Part shown: positions 23,019-33,800 of the stretch, piece after piece
Layout of the letters: every line of letters starts with the position of its first letter
Position numbering within the stretch: the stretch's first letter is position 1
Source: Rudaeicoccus suwonensis
Lineage (GTDB): Bacteria; Actinomycetota; Actinomycetes; Actinomycetales; Dermatophilaceae
Length of the DNA: 64,000 bases
Direction of reading: 5' to 3'
NCBI RefSeq assembly: GCF_007829035.1
Contig: NZ_VIVQ01000005.1
Coordinates: 1 to 64,000, forward strand
Translations under genes and position numbers: made by a program
Notes under the pieces: generated by a model
Told to the model about the DNA's origin: nothing
What the model saw: the letters and a program-made list of their open reading frames with translations, nothing else
The model's database searches: none

Positions 23019-24418
23019 TCGCGGCCACGATGACACCGCACACCATCTGGTGCCCGGTGGTGTGCTCGGTCGCTAAAAGCGCGGCGCAGTCGGGGTTCGC
23101 CTCGGTTGTGGGTGACCTGGCCGACGGTGCGCAGTACATGCTGAAATTCCTGGCGGCGTTCTGGATGAACGTCCCTGACCCGCAGGTGTCCGGCGGGAGC
23201 ACGGCCGGACAGTTGGCGCTCTTGACCAACGCCCAGCAGCCGGTCGTGCTGGCCTTCGCCTCGTTGGGGTTCTTGGCTGGGCTGGTCCAGGTGATCTGGA
23301 GCAATCGAGCAGCGGAATCGGCCAAGAATCTCGTGCGCGGATTGATGGTGATGGTGACCGCGAACGCGCTGGCGTTGGGGGTCACTCAGCTGCTGCTGAC
23401 CAGTGGTGACGCCTACTCCACCTGGATCCTGCAGCAGGCCACCGGTGCCAGCAACGGCCAAGACGCATTCTCGGCCATCATCATGGCGATCTTGCCGTCC
23501 TCGGCCTCGACCGGTGGTGGTGCGCTGGGCGCGTGGTTCATCTTGGCGATACTGCTGATCTTGGCCTCCATGGTGCAGGTCGTCTTCATGATCGTGCGTG
23601 GCGGGATCATCTACTGCCTCGTCGTTTTTTTGCCCTACTCCTCGGCCACCGCCTACAGCGAGGACGGGTGGGCCCGGTTCAAGCGGCTGGCCATGCTGCT
23701 GTTCGCGTTCACGATCTACAAGCCGGTCGCGGCGACGATCTACGCGACGGGGTTCAAGGTCTTGCACTCACCCACCAACCCCGATCAGGTCCTGTCGTCT
23801 CTGATGTCCGGGGTGTACGGGCTGACCATTCTGATCCTCGCTGCGATCGCGTTGCCGGCATTGATCAAGTTCCTCCTGCCGGTCGCAGCGATGGGTAGCT
23901 CGAGCGCGTTCAGTGGCGGTGCTGCCCTGGCAGCTTTGGGTACGGGAGCAGCGATGCTCGCCGGCGGCGGGGCCAAAGGCGGCGCCGGGGCAGCGGCCGG
24001 TGGTGGCGCAGGGCTGACTCAAACCGGCGGGTCAAGCGGCCCGATCAGCGGTGGCCCGGCGGACGGTAGCGGCGCCGGCCCGACCGCGCCCGGCGGCGGA
24101 GGTGGTGGCAGCGGCGCTGTCCCAGATGCCGGCGGCGGAGGCACCGGCACCGCAGAGGCAGGCGCGAGCGGTAGCAGTAGCGCCGGAGGTGGTGGTGCCG
24201 GTGCGGCCGACTCGGGCGCTGGCGGTGCTGCTGGTGCTGGTGCTGGTGGCGGGTCGGAGCAGACGGCCCCGATGCCGACCGGCGCCGCTTCGGACAGTGC
24301 CGGCGGATCCGGTGCGGCGGGATCGAAGGCCGCGCAGCTGGTGGGCGCGGCATTGCAGCAGGTCGGGTCGTCCGCGGACAGCGCGGTCGGTGACGGAGCG
24401 GAAAGGACGAGCTGGTGA
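23015..24418 (+). CDS. VirB6/TrbL-like polytopic membrane protein
   Basis: A 467-residue protein with about six to seven hydrophobic spans between residues 65 and 300 (for example ILAILLILASMVQVVFMIVR and YGLTILILAAIALPALIKFL). It is followed by a long Gly/Ala/Ser-rich low-complexity tail from residue 300 to the end. This is the layout of TrbL/VirB6 channel proteins, which often carry a disordered Gly-rich tail. It overlaps neighbours at both ends. The tail repeats are coded by GGC/GGT/GCG-rich DNA prone to slippage. Confidence 0.8.
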   Translation: MIAATMTPHTIWCPVVCSVAKSAAQSGFASVVGDLADGAQYMLKFLAAFWMNVPDPQVSGGSTAGQLALLTNAQQPVVLAFASLGFLAGLVQVIWSNRAAESAKNLVRGLMVMVTANALALGVTQLLLTSGDAYSTWILQQATGASNGQDAFSAIIMAILPSSASTGGGALGAWFILAILLILASMVQVVFMIVRGGIIYCLVVFLPYSSATAYSEDGWARFKRLAMLLFAFTIYKPVAATIYATGFKVLHSPTNPDQVLSSLMSGVYGLTILILAAIALPALIKFLLPVAAMGSSSAFSGGAALAALGTGAAMLAGGGAKGGAGAAAGGGAGLTQTGGSSGPISGGPADGSGAGPTAPGGGGGGSGAVPDAGGGGTGTAEAGASGSSSAGGGGAGAADSGAGGAAGAGAGGGSEQTAPMPTGAASDSAGGSGAAGSKAAQLVGAALQQVGSSADSAVGDGAERTSW

Positions 24419-25941
24419 GTACGGACTCGATGATGCAGGAACCGACACGGCGGACCTACGGGCCGCTGCGCAAGATCGGGTGGCCTGGCGTGTGGGGAAT
24501 ACCGCCGTTGTTCCTGGGCACGTTGGCGTTGGGAGCGTTGGTGGGAGTCGCGCTCACGGTCGCCCACCAGTGGCTGGCGCTGGCCGTGCTGGTGGCCGTC
24601 ATGGTCACGGGCACGGCAATCATGCTCAAACCCAGCAGCAATGGACAGAACACCTACGAGCGGCAAGCGCACAAGCAGATGGGTCGGTTCCGGCACCTGA
24701 GCCGCAAGGACGTGCTGCTGCAGGGCCCGGCCGGGCGCACCCCGGACGGCAAGTGCCGCCTGCCGGGGCTGGCGGCTCAGATGGAGCTGACGGAGTGGGC
24801 AGACCCGCTGGGCCGCACGTTCGCGATGCTGAGCGTGCCCTCGACCAAGCACCACACCATCGTGTTGAAGTGCCAGGCCGCGGGGATCCCCGGCCTGGAT
24901 CAGGGCGTCCTGGATTCGATGGTGGCGCACTGGTCGGAGTGGCTGGGCTCGCTGGGGGAGACCGGCACGATCGTGGCCGCCTCGGCGGTCATCGAGTCCG
25001 CGCCGGGCACCCACCAGCAGGTCGAGCAGGACGTGCTGTCCGATCTGGATCCTGATGCGCCGCCGGCGGCGCTGGACGCGGTCCGGCAGACGGTCGCGAT
25101 GATGGCCGGCGCACCGACGATCAACACGTGGATCACGCTCACTTTCACCGGTGAACCGAAGATCCAGGACGTCAAGCCCCGCACCTACTCGGTCTCGGAG
25201 ATGGCGGAGGAGATCTCCTCCCGGCTGCCGGCACTGCTGGCCGGGTTGGCGGCCACGGGTGCCGGTGAGGGAGTGCAGGCGTGCGCCGGGCAGGAGCTCG
25301 TCGACGCCGTCCGGGTGGCGTTCGACCCGTCCGTTGCCTCCGACGTCGCCGAGGCGCAGCTGCACCACGGCGGCACCGGTCTGACGTGGGATGTGGCTGG
25401 TCCGGTCGCGCACACCGCAGGCGAGGACGTCTACGCCCACGACGGTGCCGTGTCGCGCACCTGGTACCTGTTCAAGCCGCCGCGGCGTGCGGTGGTGGAA
25501 AACATTCTTGAGCCGCTGCTGGCACCGCATGCAGCGGTGTCACGCAAGCGGGTCGCGATCTTGTACCGGCCCTCGACGCCGGCGGCGTCGGCGGCACAGG
25601 TGGATCGCGATGTGCGGAACGCGACCTGGTCGATGAGCACCCGCAAACGCAAGACCCCGGCCGCGCAGAAGGAGAAGCGGCTGGCCGAGCAGGCCGAGCG
25701 GGAAGAGGACCAAGGCGCGACGTTGGTTCGGATGGGCATCGTGGTGACCGCGACCGCGACCACCCGTGAAGAGCTGGACATTGCCTCCTCGGCGGTGCTG
25801 TCTCAGCTGTCAGCTCCGCGTCGGTTGTACCTGCGGGTGGCGCGAGGCTCCCAGGACGTGGCGTTCACCGCGTCGCTGCCGATCGGTCTGGTGCTGCCGG
25901 CTCACATGCTGGTGCCCGAGTCGCTGCAGGAGGTCATGTGA
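24415..25941 (+). CDS. SCO6880-like protein of the type IV transfer system
   Basis: A 508-residue protein with two N-terminal transmembrane spans (GIPPLFLGTLALGALVGVAL and LAVLVAVMVTGTAIML) and a large cytoplasmic part. It matches the SCO6880-type family that sits directly before VirB4-like ATPases in actinobacterial conjugation operons and appears to combine VirB3-like spans with a region like the VirB4 N-terminal domain. No P-loop is present. GTG 24415 overlaps the preceding stop with AAAGGA upstream. Confidence 0.8.
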   Translation: MSTDSMMQEPTRRTYGPLRKIGWPGVWGIPPLFLGTLALGALVGVALTVAHQWLALAVLVAVMVTGTAIMLKPSSNGQNTYERQAHKQMGRFRHLSRKDVLLQGPAGRTPDGKCRLPGLAAQMELTEWADPLGRTFAMLSVPSTKHHTIVLKCQAAGIPGLDQGVLDSMVAHWSEWLGSLGETGTIVAASAVIESAPGTHQQVEQDVLSDLDPDAPPAALDAVRQTVAMMAGAPTINTWITLTFTGEPKIQDVKPRTYSVSEMAEEISSRLPALLAGLAATGAGEGVQACAGQELVDAVRVAFDPSVASDVAEAQLHHGGTGLTWDVAGPVAHTAGEDVYAHDGAVSRTWYLFKPPRRAVVENILEPLLAPHAAVSRKRVAILYRPSTPAASAAQVDRDVRNATWSMSTRKRKTPAAQKEKRLAEQAEREEDQGATLVRMGIVVTATATTREELDIASSAVLSQLSAPRRLYLRVARGSQDVAFTASLPIGLVLPAHMLVPESLQEVM

Positions 25942-27632
25942 TGAGCACCGACACTGCCACTCGCAGCGAGGAGATCGCCACCACTGACCCGCAGCCCGAC
26001 GTGGACGCGGCCCCGGTGTCGCGGTCCGCGCGACGAGCTGCGCGGCGCCCTCGGCCGACACTGCCCGCTCGGGGTCACCGGCCTGGCCGGCGGTCGGTGA
26101 GGGCGCGGATCCAACGCAAGAGGGAACTGCGCGCGGCAGCCGCGCAGCAGCCCGGCAGACGGGGCTGGAACTGCCGCGGCGGCGGAGGCGTGCTGATGAT
26201 CGACACACCGCCGGAGTTCCGGGCCAGCAATCTGCAGGTCGCCGGGTTCTGGCCGTTCGCGGCCGGTTCCGGCACACCGCGGGTGGGTGTGCCGCTGGGG
26301 AGTTCCTTGTTCACCGGCACCCTGTTCTGCGCGGATCCGCTGCATTACTTCCTGGCGCGGCTGGTGAAGAACCCGTCGGCGTTCATCCTCGGGCTGCCAG
26401 GGTTGGGCAAGTCCACGCTGATCCGCAAGATGTTGGTCGGGCTGCGGTCCAAGGGTGTGATCCCGCTGGTGTTGTCCGACCTGCGCCCGGACTACACCGA
26501 CCTGATGACCTCGCCGCTGATGGCCGGGGACGTGTGCCACGTCGGCCCGGCCCGCGACACGATGAACCCGATTGATCTGGGACCGATGGCGGCCCGGATC
26601 GAAGAGCTGCCGGCGGAAGTGACCCGCCCGGACGGGTCGATTGAACGGCCCCGCGCGGAGGCGGTGGCCGACCTGGTCGCGCGCCGGTACAACTTGGTCG
26701 CCGGCCTGTTGGAGCTCAACCGGGGCCAGCGGCTGCTGACCCATGAACGCAACGTGTTGGCCACCGCGCTGCGGATGCTGGACGAGCGCGAGCAGGAGCA
26801 GGTGATGCACGACCTGCGCGAGCTGATCGAGGCCATGCCTGCGCAGCTGGCCGAGCGTTCGGGGTGCCGGCAGGACCCGACCGCGTATGCCGCCCGCACC
26901 TTGGCCCTGATCGACGACGTGCGCGCGTTCGAGGAAGGCGGGGAGTACGGCGACGTGTTCGCTCGCCCGACCACGGTCCGTCTGGATTACCGACGGCCGG
27001 CCTCGTTCGACATGTCGGCGGTGCGGGAGGCATCCCCGACGGTGCAGGCCGGGCTGCAGCTGGTGTGCTGGACGTTCGGGTCGGCGCAGGCCTCCATCGC
27101 GCAGGCACTGTCCCGCCACGGCATCGAGAAGCAGCGCTCCTACCTGGTGGTGATGGACGAGCTGTGGCTGATCTTGTCGGCCTCGGTGTTCATGGTCGAC
27201 CGGATCAACGAGCTGTCCCGGCTGAATCGTGCGCGGATGATCACGCAGGTGCTGTGCACGCACACCATGAAAGACCTCGAGCTGGGCGACGATCTGGCCA
27301 CCGCGAAAGCGCAGGGGTTCGTCGAACGTGCCGGGATGGTGTTCATGGGTGGGCTGCCTCCCGAGGAACTGTCCGGTTTGAAACGAGTTTTCAAGCTGTC
27401 CGACAAAGAGCAGCAGATGGTGCAGGACTGGTCGCTGGAAGGCCCGATCAACCCGGCCACCAAGAAGGTCGACAACCCGCCCGGGCAGGGCAACTTCCTG
27501 GTCAAGACCGGCCCCAAACCCGGCATGCCGTTCCACGTCACTCTCACCGCATCCGAGCGGGATCTGTCCAACACCAACCGGGAGTGGGAAAACCTGCAGG
27601 ACTCCTGGGTGCAACGCGGGCAGGGCGCCTGA
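25941..27632 (+). CDS. VirB4-like transfer ATPase
   Basis: A 563-residue cytoplasmic ATPase. Walker A is GLPGLGKSTLIRKML near residue 150, and Walker B is YLVVMDELWLIL near residue 403, followed by ARMITQVLCTHTMKDLEL, a motif typical of the TraC/VirB4 group. A basic N-terminal tail of about 75 residues is probably disordered. ATG 25941 overlaps the previous stop by one base (TGATG) and is preceded by GCAGGAGG. It powers assembly of, or substrate movement through, the secretion channel. Confidence 0.9.
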   Translation: MSTDTATRSEEIATTDPQPDVDAAPVSRSARRAARRPRPTLPARGHRPGRRSVRARIQRKRELRAAAAQQPGRRGWNCRGGGGVLMIDTPPEFRASNLQVAGFWPFAAGSGTPRVGVPLGSSLFTGTLFCADPLHYFLARLVKNPSAFILGLPGLGKSTLIRKMLVGLRSKGVIPLVLSDLRPDYTDLMTSPLMAGDVCHVGPARDTMNPIDLGPMAARIEELPAEVTRPDGSIERPRAEAVADLVARRYNLVAGLLELNRGQRLLTHERNVLATALRMLDEREQEQVMHDLRELIEAMPAQLAERSGCRQDPTAYAARTLALIDDVRAFEEGGEYGDVFARPTTVRLDYRRPASFDMSAVREASPTVQAGLQLVCWTFGSAQASIAQALSRHGIEKQRSYLVVMDELWLILSASVFMVDRINELSRLNRARMITQVLCTHTMKDLELGDDLATAKAQGFVERAGMVFMGGLPPEELSGLKRVFKLSDKEQQMVQDWSLEGPINPATKKVDNPPGQGNFLVKTGPKPGMPFHVTLTASERDLSNTNREWENLQDSWVQRGQGA

Positions 27633-29647
27633 TGGCCACGCACACGCGCCGGCCGAACAAACGCCGCTCGCCCGGTTCCGGCAACACCGGTGCCCTGATC
27701 TTGGGCGCCGGTGTTGCCGGTGTGCTGCTGCTGGTTGCGGTGGTCTTCGGTGCCGCGTGGGTCACCGGTCTGGGTCACGGGTCGGTCGGCGGATGGGTCA
27801 CCGACGCCGGAGGTGGCCCGCGCTGGTCGACGACGTCGACGCTGGTGTTGGTTCTGGTGCTGTTGGTCGTCGGGCTGCTGGTGTCGCCGTTGGCGTGGGT
27901 GGGGTGGCGGCAGTGGCGGTCACGGGAATGGACTGACTCGCTGGCGAAAGCGATGCATAGCCGCCGCGACCTAAAGGAGATCACCCGCAAAGCTGCCAAC
28001 AGAGATGCTCGACGCCTGGACTCGGCGCACGCAGGGGTGGGTCTGCCGTTGGGTGTGGCGGTCCTGGCACATCAGAAGCTGTACGGGCTGTATGAGTGGT
28101 CGCAGGTGTGGATTATGGGCACGAGGGCGGGCAAGTCCCGCTCGGTCGCGATCCCGCAGGTGATGACCCACCACGGGCCGGTGGTCACCACTAGCAACAA
28201 GCCAGACGTGCGCGCGTTGACGTCCGGTCCGCGCAGCGAGCTGGGGCGGGTGTGGACTCAGGACCCGCAGGGCATCGCCCGGCAGCCGGCGACCTGGTGG
28301 TGGAACCCGGTCTCGTTCGTGACGTCGGTGGAACGGGCCGACAAGCTCGTCGAAGTGCTGGCCGCTGCACGGACTGTGGGCGATATGTCCGGGCTGGACC
28401 CCTACTTCGAGCCCGAGGGTCGCAAGCTGGCCTCCTCGATGCTGCTGGCCGCCCGAGTGGGCGGGCAGATGATGACCCGTCTGCCGGACTGGCTGACCGG
28501 GTTCACCCCCGCCACGGGCGTCCCGAATCCCGCCGAGCTGCTGGAAGCAGCCGGCCTGGACATGGTCGCCAAAGACATCCGCGCCTGGTGGGCGCTGGAT
28601 CAGGGGCAGCGTGATGGTGTGTTCGGTACCGCCCGCTCGTTCCTGGGGTTCCTGCGCGACCCGCGGTACTCCGCATGGATGGCACCGACCGGCGTCGACG
28701 ACGACCGGCCGCAGTTCAGCCCGGAAGCGTTCGTGCGATCCGAGGCCGACACCCTGTACCTGCTGTCGAAAGAGGGCGCCGGGTCGGCTCGGGCGCTGAC
28801 CGCGGGCCTGACCGTCGCGGTCTACACCGCGGCGGAGGACCTGGCCGAAGAACGCGGCGGCCGCGTCCCGACCCCGATTCTGTTCCTGCTGGATGAGGCA
28901 GCCAACGTCTGCCGTTGGCCTGAGCTGCCGGGCCTCTACAGCCACGCGGGCGGCAAGGGCATCATCCTGGTCACCATCCTGCAGTCCCGAGTCCAAGGCC
29001 AAAACACTTGGGGCGTCGACCAATTCGAGATGATGTGGTCCGCCGCGAACATCGCAGCCGCCGGCCGCGGCCTCAACGACGCACGGCACGTTGCTGACTT
29101 GGCTGCGCTCATCGGTGACCGCCAAGTCTTGACGTCCTCGCGCTCGATCGGCAGCCACGGCCACCGCTCGACGTCCCGTCAGAATCAGGATGAGCGGATC
29201 TTCACCGAGGCCGACCTGCGCGCTCTGCCGCGTGGTCGGGCGATCCTGTTTGTCTCCGGTGCGCGCGCCATTCTGCTCGAACTGGTCGACTTCTCCAGCT
29301 ACGAATGGGCCTGGAAATGCGAGGCGTCCGCCGCGTTCTTCTTGGAAGAGTCCGGCATCGACACCCTCGTCGACGATGGCGGTGCAGGTACCGCAGAGGC
29401 CGGGATGCTGCTGCCGCTGACGGATGAACAGATCCGTCAGCACCAAGACGGTCAGCGGCGGGTCGCCGAGGCGGACCCGGATGCGTTGGTGGTGTCGGCC
29501 AGTCCCGCGCAGGTGCAGCTATGGGTGAGTGAGCTGGTCGACGAGCAGCACATTCGCGTCGGGGTGGGCCGGTTCTCTCGCCGCACCCTGAACCCGGAGG
29601 CTGCTTCACCGGCCGACGTCGACGACCACGGGGGAGAGCAGTCATGA
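27632..29647 (+). CDS. Type IV coupling protein (TraG/VirD4-like)
   Basis: A 671-residue coupling ATPase that brings DNA-protein substrates to the channel. Two N-terminal spans (LILGAGVAGVLLLVAVVFGA and TLVLVLVLLVVGLLVSPLAW) are followed by Walker A (MGTRAGKSRSVAIP, residues about 162-175), then Walker B (TPILFLLDEAANV near 415) and a downstream GGKGIILVTILQSRVQ block typical of the TraG/TraM-binding family. The acidic C-terminus may contact substrates. It overlaps neighbours at both ends. Confidence 0.92.
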   Translation: MATHTRRPNKRRSPGSGNTGALILGAGVAGVLLLVAVVFGAAWVTGLGHGSVGGWVTDAGGGPRWSTTSTLVLVLVLLVVGLLVSPLAWVGWRQWRSREWTDSLAKAMHSRRDLKEITRKAANRDARRLDSAHAGVGLPLGVAVLAHQKLYGLYEWSQVWIMGTRAGKSRSVAIPQVMTHHGPVVTTSNKPDVRALTSGPRSELGRVWTQDPQGIARQPATWWWNPVSFVTSVERADKLVEVLAAARTVGDMSGLDPYFEPEGRKLASSMLLAARVGGQMMTRLPDWLTGFTPATGVPNPAELLEAAGLDMVAKDIRAWWALDQGQRDGVFGTARSFLGFLRDPRYSAWMAPTGVDDDRPQFSPEAFVRSEADTLYLLSKEGAGSARALTAGLTVAVYTAAEDLAEERGGRVPTPILFLLDEAANVCRWPELPGLYSHAGGKGIILVTILQSRVQGQNTWGVDQFEMMWSAANIAAAGRGLNDARHVADLAALIGDRQVLTSSRSIGSHGHRSTSRQNQDERIFTEADLRALPRGRAILFVSGARAILLELVDFSSYEWAWKCEASAAFFLEESGIDTLVDDGGAGTAEAGMLLPLTDEQIRQHQDGQRRVAEADPDALVVSASPAQVQLWVSELVDEQHIRVGVGRFSRRTLNPEAASPADVDDHGGEQS

Positions 29648-30873
29648 AACCCAGCACCCCAAGGCGGCGGGGCGGGCGCTCCGCGGCTCCGGCACAGGCC
29701 GCGCCTGCGGCACCGGCCGCGCAGCCCACGGCGCGCCCCGATAAAGCGCCAGGCACGGACCCGGTCGCGCAGGCCGCCGCCGTCGTCCGCGCCGCGTATG
29801 ACGCCCTGCTGGACGCCCAAGGTCAGGTAGCGGTCGCGACCGCGCAGCTGGACGAAGCACGCGCGGCAGCGCCACGGCTCAGTCCACGGTTGGCGGCCGC
29901 CGCAGATGCGGTCGACGCCGCGAGATCCGCGCAGGCCACGGCGGACGCCTCCCTCGATGCGGCGGATCGCGTGCTGGCGGACCGGGACGGCGCAGTCCGG
30001 GTGGCCGAGGCGAAACTGGAGGAACTGAACACCTCCACCCAAGCGGTCGGTGTCGGGCAGCTGGTCGCGGCCGAGGAGCGGCAGGCCAAAGCGGTCCGTG
30101 ACCGTGCCGCGGCCGCGGAGGAGCTGTCGGCGGCGCGCCGCGTCGCCCAGCGCTCCGAGCAAGAGCTGACTGCTGCGCAGGAGCACTTGGAGCAGGTGAG
30201 AGCCGACCCAGGGCCTGGCCCGGCGTCGGTGGTCTCGGCCGACACGAAGCTCGCGAAGCTGCGCCGGGCACAGGCCGCGGCGGAGGGTGCGTATGCCGAC
30301 GCGCAGCAGGCACACCGCCAGGTCGCCGCCGACGCCGCCAAGGGCAACCCGCTTGCCGGACCGCGCCTGCAGCACTTCCAATCGTTGGAGGAGTTCGTCA
30401 GCGACTACGTGCTGGAGAACTGGGAACGCGACAACGGCAGCACGCACACGGATCTGCGCTGGTGCGCGAAGTGGTGGGAGCACCCGGAGGCGATCACCCG
30501 CCTGGAGCACGTGTGGGAGGCATTCGAAGCGGCGCGGCGGGAACCACCGCCGGCGATGAGCTCGTGGTGGCGAGACCACCTCGATCACCACATGGCCCGC
30601 CTGACCGACCCGCGCGGCCCGTTCGAGCACTGCGACCACACCACCGGCACCCACCGGTGCCTGCCGCCCTGGAACGCAGACCCGGCCCCTGACGGGCTGT
30701 TCGAGGACACCTTCGAATCCGAAACCGCGATCGAGCGGGCCAAGGTCCGTGACATCGCAGACCAACGTGCAGCTCACCACGCCGCGGTCGCCGAGGTCCC
30801 GGTCGACGCGGCAGCTGAGCACCCCAACACCGACCAGACCACACCGATCCCGACAGAAGGAGTAGGCGCATGA
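29644..30873 (+). CDS. Coiled-coil protein with DUF4913 domain
   Basis: A 409-residue protein. Residues about 35-210 form long Ala/Glu/Arg-rich heptad-like helices, probably a coiled coil. Residues about 235-335 match the DUF4913 module (LEEFVSDYVLENWERDN; WCAKWWEHPEAITRLEHVWE; MSSWWRDHLDHHMARL), found almost only on actinobacterial plasmids and transfer regions. It ends with a Pro/Asp/Ala-rich tail. ATGA overlaps at both ends place it firmly in the operon between coupling protein and primase. A role linking DNA processing to the channel is a guess. Confidence 0.8.
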   Translation: MKPSTPRRRGGRSAAPAQAAPAAPAAQPTARPDKAPGTDPVAQAAAVVRAAYDALLDAQGQVAVATAQLDEARAAAPRLSPRLAAAADAVDAARSAQATADASLDAADRVLADRDGAVRVAEAKLEELNTSTQAVGVGQLVAAEERQAKAVRDRAAAAEELSAARRVAQRSEQELTAAQEHLEQVRADPGPGPASVVSADTKLAKLRRAQAAAEGAYADAQQAHRQVAADAAKGNPLAGPRLQHFQSLEEFVSDYVLENWERDNGSTHTDLRWCAKWWEHPEAITRLEHVWEAFEAARREPPPAMSSWWRDHLDHHMARLTDPRGPFEHCDHTTGTHRCLPPWNADPAPDGLFEDTFESETAIERAKVRDIADQRAAHHAAVAEVPVDAAAEHPNTDQTTPIPTEGVGA

Positions 30874-33800
30874 GCCACATGCACGAAGAACTCGAAGTGG
30901 GTCAGCACCTGGACCAAGCCCTACGGACCGCCGTGACATCGCTGGCGCAACTGATGGAGCGGATGTCTCGGTCTGCTACGGACAAGAACCGTGCCGCGGC
31001 CGCCGCTGAGCGCGATCGCGCCCAGGCGTTGGCGGGGCAGCAGCGACAGTCCGAAGCGCAGCAGCGGTCCGAGCAGCTGGATTCCAAACGTGCCGCGGAA
31101 CGGGCGTGGCTGGACCAGCGCGACGCCGCTCGGCACGCTTACGGTCCGTGGACCCGCGACACCGCGGTCGAGCGCGGAGACCGGTTGTCTGCCTCCCGCG
31201 CGTGGGCGCGGGCCGCGGGATGGGCCGAGCAGGATCCGCGCGCGGCCGAGGCCGCGGCAAACCTGCACGATCGGATCGTGTCCGCGTTCGGTGTCGAGCC
31301 GGCGGCGATCCTGGCCAGCGTCGAGACCGGCACCGGCCACCCCACCGGGGTGCCCGCCGGGCGGATGAGCGTCCGCGAAGCAGCGGACCTGGCCGACAAG
31401 TACGCCCCGCACTACTACACCGCCCACCACGCTGACCGGCTCGGACCGATCCGGGGCGGGGGACCGGCAAACCCAGTGCAGGAGAAGTTCGTCGCGGACT
31501 GGCGGCACTGGGCGCAGCACTGCGACCTGCCCCGGGACACCCTCATGCGGGAGTGGGCACGCCACACCGGGCTGGCCGACTTGCTCGACGACGCCCGTTT
31601 CGCCGGCGAACCCGCCGAACAGGGCCGAGCGTTGGCCGACGTCTGGGACGCCGACGCTCCCACCCGGGAGCAGCAGGAGTACCAGGCACAGCAGCAGCGG
31701 CTGGCGGCTGCCGGCCTGCCAGACGACCCCGCCGTCGGCACCCAGCTGGTGGCCGGGGACAGGTCCTACCTGCGTACCGGTGAAATCCCCACGACCGATC
31801 AGCCGCGTCTGGCGCAGGCGTGGCGGTCGGCCGCATACGCCGCGGCGGTCGACCCGTCCGATCAGGCCGCTGCCGCCGCTCAGGAGAACATCGCGTCGAT
31901 GTTCCAGCGCCGCTGGAACATCGACCCCGCCACGTACTTGGCCGATGCGGTGCACGACCTGGCCGTCACCGGCACCGACCGCACCCGCCAGGCCGACCAC
32001 GACGCCCGCGTCGCTGCGCAGACGGGGCAGCTGCAATCAGGGGCAGAAGAGATCTCCTCAGCAGCGACCGCTGTCGTCGACGAGGGGGAGCTGGTGGTGC
32101 TGCCAGCGAACAAGGCGAACCCCGACCGGGGAGTGTCACCGACCAAGGCCGCGACAGATGAGGAGCGCCAGCACCGGCAGCAGGCGTGGGTGCAGGCATT
32201 CGAAACGTTCATGGGCAGCGAGCCGGGAGACGCGTTCGCGCAGGCTGAGTCCGCCTCGGCGTGGAACGCACTGGATATCAAAGACCGGTGGCCGCTGTTC
32301 TGGAAGGAGTACGACACCGAGCGGGCGCGCACTGTGCGCACCCCGAACGCGGAGGCCTTCGTCGCCGCCGGCCGCGGCACCCTGCCCGGCGCCGTCGCAG
32401 ATCCGGCACCGCAGCTGCAGCAAAAGCCGGCGGCCACGGTGGTCGAGGAAGAGCGCGAGGATCAGACGACCCAGCAAAGTCCGGTCGCGACAACGGAGGC
32501 CCCGGTCGCGGATCGCGGAGCCGCCCCGTCTAAAGCGGCCACCGCGGCCGAGCGCGATCACCGCGCTCGGTCCTGGCAGCTCGCCGAAGCGCGCTACCGC
32601 GACGGCTTGGACCCCTCGATGACACCGGAGCAGGCCGGGAAAGCGTGGGCGGAACTGCCGACCAGTGAGCGGTACCAACGGTATTGGGCGGTCTACGACG
32701 AGCCAACCGCACAAGAGACCCCCGGACCACAGAACGCTCAGACCAGCGAACCATTAACCACGGCGCCGCTCGACGAGCCAACGGCCGCCGCTGCGCCGGC
32801 CGAGCTCGAGGCGGTGTCGCGGGAGCGGGTGCTCGAGCTGAACGAGTCCGCCGCAGTCTTCTATGCCGACCAGCTGCGGCCGGGCACTGCCGGTCATGAG
32901 TACATCGCCGACCGGGTCGGTGAGCAGGCGATCACCAGTGGGCAGTGGCGGCTGGGATACGCGCCGGGGGAGTGGACCGGTCTGGCCCGGCACCTGCGGG
33001 ATCAGGTCGGCGCCACCGATGCCGAAATCGTGGCCGCGGGCCTTGGCCGGGTCTCCTCCCGCGGCAACGTCATTGATGCCTTCCGCAACCGGGCCATGGC
33101 CGCGATCACCGACACCGACGGGTCGGTGGTCGGGTTCTACGGCCGCGACCTGACCGGGGAAGACCGCAACCCCAAGCACCTGAACACAGGCAGCACACCG
33201 GCCTACAGCAAGGGCGAGCACGTCTTCGGCCTGCATGAGGCCACCAGCGGTGGCCGGCTCGTGCGCGCGGAGGCCATGTTCGATGCGATCGCGCTCACCG
33301 AGGCCAGTGACGGGCAACTGCAAGGCATCGCACCATTGGGGACCGCACTCACCGACGCCCAGGCCGACAAGATCGCCGCGGCCGCGCGCACCCGCGAGGA
33401 CCGCCGCGTGTGGGTCGCGACCGACAACGATGCAGGCGGCCGGCGGCAGGTCGAAACCGACTTCTGGAAATTCACCGGACGCGGTCTTGACGTGCGCGAG
33501 ATCGGCCTGGCCGCTGGCGCCGATCCGGCGCAGATGTGGCAAGAGAGCCCCGAAAAGCTCACCGCTCTGGTGTCCTACCCGGACCTGGCCAACTCGGCCG
33601 CGCTCGGCGTCATGGACACCACTATCGGCCGTGAACGCGACGCGCTCACCGTCGGCGACGCCGACGCGTTCGAGCGGCTGGACGTCGTCGAGCACGAACT
33701 GTCCTCGATGGTGGCCACGGACCTCGACCGGGATCTGCTGCGCACGCACGTGCAAGCCGAGCTCGATCGGCTCCGCACCCGTGAAACGGACACCAGCACC

